Shown here: in pieces, positions 57,810-64,000 of the stretch
How positions within the stretch are numbered: position 1 is the stretch's first letter
How the letters are laid out: the number at the start of each line of letters is the position of its first letter
Origin: Marsupella aquatica
Lineage: Eukaryota; Marchantiophyta
Assembly (NCBI GenBank): GCA_973895155.1
Contig: OZ316892.1
Coordinates: 28,210,001-28,274,000 of the forward strand
Direction of reading: 5' to 3'
Length of the DNA: 64,000 nucleotides
Position numbers and translations under genes: made by a program
Notes under the pieces: generated by a model
Told to the model about the DNA's origin: nothing
The model's input: only the letters and a program-made list of their open reading frames with translations
Databases searched by the model: none

Positions 57810-60780
57810 CTAAATATTCCAATCTGCCAAATTGTCATGATGATCTTCGTCATACGTAAGGTTCGAAGTGTCGGCTTTTGCAGGGCAATGATGGGCCCCG
57901 TTAGTCACAGTATTAGAGCAGAAACACTCAGGCCATGGGTTGGTGAAGAAAGACTCCGGGTGGACTCGGAAATGTGGACCACCTGAAGACTTTCTGCTCA
58001 TCACCTTTCTCACCGATGCTTCCAAATCTGATATCCGGAGAATTCCATGTTCAAAGTCAGTGAAAAGTGGGACAAGGGCCTTCCGATCGGGCAGCAACGT
58101 TGTTCGAAAACCATAGTAAAGCCTCTGTCCGATCAAGTTGTTCGCAAACTCACTTGGACCGTCGTAGGCTGGAACAAATATGTCAGATAATAGACAAACT
58201 ATGTAATCAATGGCTGGCCCAAGCAACCCACGATCTTCCTCATTTACTAGCGCCAACTTTTCACGCATTGCAACTGTTGCACGTGTTTCAAGAAGTGGAA
58301 ACATAGCCCGAAGAGGATCCAAAAAACTCTCGCCACCAATATCGATGTTCCCAGCAGCCAGATATATGAGAGTTGCGTTGTCAAATCCCAATGCACGAAG
58401 AAATAAACCAACCTGCCAGCACAGAATGCACTGTTAGTGTTACTAACAGTCGGTTGATTACCAGTTCGGTTGTAAATGTATCACCATGACCCTGTTCCAG
58501 CTTCCACAAAGCTATAAAATTCCTGGACCGTGGACTGTTTGTAAGATAATATGTCGGAAGGTAGGTGTTGTAGCAGCGGACAAATAGGATAGAACGATCT
58601 CGGGATGAGCGACCCAGTGCATACCTCTTTTGGAGTCAAAGGGCAGTCGCCAGTGGATTGTCTTTCGCTAGACCCAAGGTATTTATCAGCGTAGCTTTCC
58701 TTCTCGGGAAACTTCTTAAGGACGTCCAGATCTGTTGTGTCGTTGACGCCCTGGCATCTACAGTTATAATACATCCAAATTACATCAAAATATAACACAA
58801 TCCTAGCAAGTAACAAATTCTCCATAGAAAGTCTTACTTATAAAAGGGCCTCATACAAAAACTTCCATCTATGGAAAACCAACCCTAAAATGGAACTTTG
58901 GCGAAAACAATAGGAGAACATTAACGTCGTGACCAATTTGTGCCATATATGTCTAAAACCATGACAAGTACGTATTTGAGATTTCAGACGTTACGAAGAA
59001 TATGCCTACAACCCACTCAGACATTCACTTACAATTATATTTTCAGATATTTTTTACAATTAGAAAGCTAAATCATTACAAAGTGGCCTGTCCACACTTC
59101 GACGATTGAAACTTCAGGTTATAACACAGCAAGGACATATCCTGAATTCTATCAAGTCCTTGAAAAAACTCACCCTGCAAATGCTAGCATGTCCGTGTCA
59201 AAGCGAATCTGAATTGACATGTAAGCACCTTCCGAGCGAAGCTGTTCTACGACCAGATTGCTCAAGTTCCTGACATAGTGAATGAACCTCAGAGCATGAT
59301 AGTTTACTCGACAACGAAGCCGCTGGTATTCCTGGTTGTCAAGATCTACCTCAAGGTGATGAGAGAATGGAGTGAGATAAACAGCTCCATGATCCTTCAT
59401 CTTTTCAAGGGCGGTAGTTTCGTACCATTTGACAGAGACATTAAGAGGGGGCTGCAGCTGCAACATGTCCGATAAGATCAATGGAATAAGTGTAAATACA
59501 TTTGCAACATTTACTTGCAACTAATGCTAAATTTCAATTCCAAATACCAAACAAAATATAAATGTGATTCTGCCAATTTCATCGTCACTAACAGTACATC
59601 ATGACCGCTACCGAAACTGCCTCGCTAAAGCTTTGCTGCTTGTCAATCTTCTGTATGGTTGGCAGCAGAGAAACCCACAAGAGCGTGTATATAAGACATT
59701 ACAGTCTACCTGAAAGGGTTTCAGTCTGCCTCTTTTCTGCCCTTGGCCCCACATAGTTGGCAAACTCTGGACAACTCTTACATCATTCTTTAAAGTAGTG
59801 ATGAAATGGTCAACATCATAGATACCTGGAAAACCACTGGAAGAACCACATCCATCACTGCATATTGCTAGCAGAGTCGGCATTGTATTTCAGTGGACTC
59901 ATCAAGTTTCCAGACCCCAATCAGAAATACTCTATAGACTCGGTCAAGGTTTATGTTTCTATCATTGATGTCCATTAGTCATTCTTCTGATATTAATGTG
60001 TTAACGCATATTACTAACATGCCCACTGCAAGGTAGGTTACAAGAGGAATGGAGCGACAACTCAAGTCAATAATGATCTATGAAACTCCAACCCAAACTC
60101 GAGTGAAAGAAAATCCTGAACTATACGAGATTGTGGAGTTAAAATTTACTTCTCGATCAAAAAGTGCCATGAAGTATTCTTTATACTTTTGGGAGTCTTT
60201 TGCCTTTGTCTGATGTTTCTAGGGTTGACGAAAAATGGAAATGGGTAATGTTCCTAATTAAGGAATGCATGTATCAAAGAAGAAAAGAAGACAAGCAAGC
60301 TCACCTCTCGTCATGCCAAAACGAATTGTCAAGTTGTGGCAACACTAATGTGGCATTCATGATCCGTGCAGCAAGTACTGCATTGCAAATCTGCCACGTC
60401 AACAAGTCAGCTGGTTCACCCTTTGAAAAATTGTAAAGCTTAGAACAGTGATTCAATCAATGTCTAAATGATCTAATAACTTGAAGAATGTCAATGCACA
60501 ACCCCACCGCCAAAGCCTTTCATGTGATACTGAGCAGACTACTCCAATCCATGAATAGATCAGCAAATGATACAGTCAACTTCTCGAAGAGAGACGACAC
60601 ACTTTTTATGCTATCTACTTTAGCTCATAACATGCCTATGTCACTCTAGTGACATTACTTAAAAAGTTAATGAACCACATGGGCGCCCATTATTCTGATA
60701 CTGCGGAAGGCAAACAAACTCACCGCAATGCGCTGCTGAGTGAAACCCCCATTGCAGCGGACCACCAAGTATCCGTTACT
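57810..60780 (-). CDS. Plant GDP-fucose protein O-fucosyltransferase-like protein (C-terminal six exons)
   Basis: In-phase exons on the minus strand: 60780-60724, 60390-60305, 59836-59710, 59457-59174, 58757-58625 and 58412-57810. The translated blocks follow the plant OFUT family in order: SNGYLVVRCNGGFTQQRIA, ICNAVLAARIMNATLVLPQL, SGFPGIYDVDHFITTLKNDV, the RCRVNYHALRFIHYVRNL region with MSIQIRFDTDMLAFAG, CPLTPKEV, and GFDNATLIYLAAGNIDIGGE to AIDYIVCLLSDIFVP. These are Golgi type II membrane proteins proposed to transfer fucose to proteins or wall glycans. The 59457 acceptor could instead be 59451, two codons away. The C-terminal tail after the conserved core (His/Asp-rich, ending NLADWNI) is unremarkable. 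More N-terminal exons must exist; one candidate is listed separately. Confidence 0.85.
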
Positions 60781-61401
60781 CTTTCGAGGTGGGACTGCAC
60801 ACGTCACAAAAAACCATAAGCTTATAGCCGAATGTCATCCCGGTGGTTTCACAATTTCTGAACCAGTAGAGAGAAAGTCTAACAGCGGGACAGAGGTCAT
60901 AATTTGACGTGTTTAGATAGGTCTGAAAACTTGTTGATACATCTACCCACATCCCAATGCTTCCATTGATGAGAAACACCATTTGTTTCTCTTGATTCCA
61001 GTAAAGTCTTGTAGATGCCCATTATTTCAATGAAAGACACATAGAAAGGTACATCCTAGTGACCAGCGCTTACGCCAATCTGAAGATCGTTGCACACAGG
61101 ATGCCCGCCAGCCCAAAGTAGGAGCAGTGCTCCAAAACTTATGTTCCTCATTCTACATTCACAACCACCTGCTGTAAGTGAGACCACTGGGTCACAGGAT
61201 CTTGCAAGCAATAGGCAGCAAATTATCAGACTAGTAGAGCATAAGGACAGAGATTAGGCTTTGGACAGGATTATCGTGACAAAGGGCTTCCCACGATATA
61301 GAAAGACGTGAGGCGACAAAATGACGAGGGATTCAGAGAATCAGCGAAGTGTGTCGGGAACCAAACATATGCACTTCAAGAACCAAGAAAAGGCCATGAA
61401 C

Positions 61402-61597
61402 CTGCGATAGAAGAAACCGAGGTCGCTCTTTCATTCGGTGAAAATAAGAAATCAGACTGATGAGCAAGATCACAACAGGTAACCATCGCTTTCCCAATAT
61501 GGTCCTCATTCCTGACCACCAATTTTTCCATGGTCGAAGACCTGAACGTCCTCGAAAGTCATGGATAGCCCTGTCGAAGTTGTGAAAACGTCCAGCC
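61402..61597 (-). CDS. Candidate N-terminal exon of the O-fucosyltransferase (membrane anchor)
   Basis: The frame between an acceptor TGTGCAG|GGCTGG (61598/61597) and a donor TCGCAG|GTTCAT (61402/61401) encodes RSGLRPWKNWWSGMRTILGK, then RWLPVVILLISLISYFHR. That is a basic cytoplasmic segment followed by a single membrane span, as expected for a Golgi type II glycosyltransferase. Position and orientation fit the gene downstream. The exon(s) joining it to 60780 and the start codon exon were not resolved. Confidence 0.5.
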
Positions 61598-64000
61598 CTG
61601 CACAAACACTGAAGAGTTCAGCTGCTGGAATACAAAACCCCACACATGATGTCCCACACACAACCCTGTGATCTTGATCCATCTATGGCATCTTTCTAAT
61701 TGGGGGCCATACAGCCGTTTGTGAAGCGAAAGTGAATTCTCGACATCTTGTTGTAGTATTACATCTCAAGGAATGGAATCGCCCATCAACCCCAAAACCA
61801 GGAGTGAACATCCCAACGCCACCAGACTCAAAAGGGAAGAGAAAGAAAGAAAACTAACATCAGAAAGAGGAACACCGGAAGAGCAGAGCACAACGAAGTA
61901 AATATCATAAATATAAACGAGGAAACCCAACTCTGCAGAATGTGGAAAGCCAGAAACATCAACCACAAGCTCAAATGAAACCAGATCACGGCTAAAACTT
62001 ACTTAAAATTACGCATTGTATTCGCCGTACCTCATCAGACAGAATATGGGCTACTACGACTATCCAAGTGGGGAATCACACAAGATAGGTGTAGCAGTAC
62101 TGAGGGACTAGCAGAGCGTACGCAAATAGAAATTTCTTGACAGCTGACTGACCCACCAAATTTCTGCGTGAAAAAACAAGATTCTCTCCTCTCTGAAAGC
62201 CAATCAAGAACTTTCCGGAATGGACTCTGTAAACACTACAGTTCCTACGGATCTCTTCTTCTTCCACTTTGACCAACGAGCAAGGCTCTAGAGTGAACTC
62301 TCCCAACACGACCCCGCATTAGAGATCATAGCCTTTACATTGAGGTCGTGCCACAGCAACCACCATCATCTTTGCTTCTCAATCAGTAACAACCACCATC
62401 GCCAGAACATGGGCTCCTCTCCTGTTGCTGCTGCTGAGGATGGTAATGAATTGCAAGTGGCATTCTTTCTCCAGAGTTGGGGCACCGAGTGAAGCTTTCT
62501 TCTTCGTCCTGGTGGTCAGGATTGAAATGGGTTGCATGACTTTGGCTCCCATTTGGATCCTTTCGACCCCTGTTGGACAAGACTCCTTCGCCAGGCAGAG
62601 TCGTTCATAAGTTAAATCCCACACATTACCTTTATTCAGTCAAACTCGTGACATTCCCACACTTTTCGTAAGAGTCTGATCCCATGCTCTTCTATGAGCT
62701 TCTCTGGTTATATTTTGTTATCTTACTAATAAAGCACAATGCAAATTACTTTTGAGGCCTATGATATAGGGTGGAGCTTCTAGGCAATAATTCTCAATAA
62801 AGACAAAAGAAAAAAGTGAGGTAAACCAAAAACAGGAATAGGGGAAAATGAATGAGAAATAGTATACAAACATCTTTTTTTGCAGGATTCTTTATTGTCT
62901 TCATCTCTACTTTATTTCAAGGACTTAGGCGGCGAGAATAGAATTAGGGGTGGGGGTGAAAAATGGGGATGGGGGTGGAGTAGTGCTGGGAGTAGTGTGC
63001 CGCATTTGAAAATGGGGCCGTCTGTGAAGAGATTTGGTGGAGGCCACATGTGAAGAGAGTCAATAGATTAGGGAGGCCGCCTATGAAGAGGTTAGCTGCT
63101 GTCATCAAGGGTCAAGGGCTATCGTGAAATGGATAGCTCTTTTCCAATTATTTGAAGAAACTTTGGTCAGCTACTCTCATCGAGGATCAACACTTTTTAA
63201 TCCTCATCACTATGAATGTTCAAAGAATCAAAGAACGGGTAGTCAGGCTAGCCTGAACACCACACACATCTGGTTCATCACTATAAATTTGATCAAATCA
63301 AAGTGTACCCTTACCTACTCCCTGGAGTGCCATAATTTATCTTTGGAACAATTTATTTTATCATTTAGACTATACTTGTGAGTAGGGACAGACATTGGAG
63401 TCTGGGTAAACTATGAGGAGCCCTTCCTATGCATCCTCATCAGTATTCAACCTAGTATAATGTATTCTGCACCCTAAACCCTAAACTCCCAGGCCCGCTT
63501 CCACGCTGACATAAAATGCTTTAGACTTTTCTTGGATTTTTTGAACAGCAGATTGAGCAAAGCTTTTGCAAGTTAAGTGGGTTGTTTTGCAAGACCTTCA
63601 CAAACTCTGTTATGGCCTTTTTTATGTGCTTTTTGCAAAGCTCATGCAAAGCAATCCACTTTGCAACCTGCTCTGCAATGAAATCAATTTGTTTTTGAAA
63701 GTGTGAAGGTATGAGCTTGACAACTTTAATTTTTTAATAAAAAATTGCTGTGCTATTGGCTTTTTGGTATTAGTGTGTAGCTTTGCTTTAATTGACTTAT
63801 ATTTTCGTGGTAAAATGTCACCATGGCTTCCTAATATATCTTGGTGGTGGGTATTTTGTTGTTGTGACTTAGTTAGGAGAAGAGTTACCCGAGGAAGATA
63901 ACTCTGAAGGAGATTGCAATAGGGGTGAAGCATGGGGCAACATCCAAATTGGCTTGGGTGACGCATAGTTGACTACTGTAAGTTTTTCCTACCCTTCCTT
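61598..64000. other. Upstream of the O-fucosyltransferase gene and right edge; no further gene supported
   Basis: Should contain the 5' exon(s) or promoter of the O-fucosyltransferase near 61.6-62.4 kb. Short frames (77-85 codons at 62076-62309, 62379-62624 and 63124-63381, and 114 codons at 63622-63966) show no family resemblance. 62940-63110 contains G-rich GGGGGTG words. Confidence 0.4.

Overview
The window is nuclear DNA from a land plant. Spliced genes include a CYP704-type P450, an ankyrin-Raf-like ('integrin-linked') kinase, a plant-type GDP-fucose O-fucosyltransferase and an NB-ARC-LRR immune receptor. They lie among Copia, Harbinger, Crypton-like, SINE and large unclassified DNA-transposon sequence. 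Introns of about 0.1-1 kb, moderate GC and an NB-ARC of the TIR/non-coiled-coil type fit a bryophyte best. I lean towards a liverwort such as Marchantia, but the sequence alone does not fix the species.

Layout. 0-9.5 kb: the first exon of an acidic-protein gene running off the left edge, dispersed repeats, a ~140-bp fold-back hairpin and a decayed Crypton-like tyrosine recombinase (6.7-8.6 kb). 9.5-13 kb: an NB-ARC-LRR gene on the minus strand. 15.4-20.3 kb: tandem repeats, a Copia relic, a Harbinger transposase relic. 20.4-25.0 kb: an intact 11-exon ILK-like kinase. 25.7-28.4 kb: an intronless, bacterial-looking S41 (IRBP-like) peptidase gene whose 3' end, including its last codons, has been amplified into a ~139-bp tandem array. 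29.6-33.2 kb: tandem repeats and a SINE with a 17-bp target-site duplication.

34.3-47.2 kb is the most interesting part. It is a ~12.9-kb element bounded by a 23-bp perfect terminal inverted repeat with subterminal TTTGGG-rich motifs. It carries two divergent genes. The minus-strand gene encodes a transposase-like protein with two N-terminal TNP1/EnSpm-like modules and a DUF7869-like RNase-H-type core (motifs MDNSGKDNKN and VGHTHEDVD). The plus-strand gene has five exons and encodes a ~1,685-residue protein joining a ParB-like domain, a permuted (class-beta) DNA N-methyltransferase-like domain and a C-terminal FCP1/NIF-type phosphatase domain. Two palindromic repeat families sit in the element: a 73-bp-period array between the genes and twelve GC-rich palindromes confined to two introns. 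This copy has decayed: two C-to-T-type stops and three single-base homopolymer frameshifts. The methylase and phosphatase could in principle act on host chromatin or transcription while the transposase moves the element; that is inference.

47.4-64 kb: a tRNA-like repeat, a ~150-bp tandem array, the CYP704-type gene (52.0-57.0 kb), two adjacent hairpins, and the O-fucosyltransferase gene on the minus strand. The remaining intergenic DNA shows no supportable genes.
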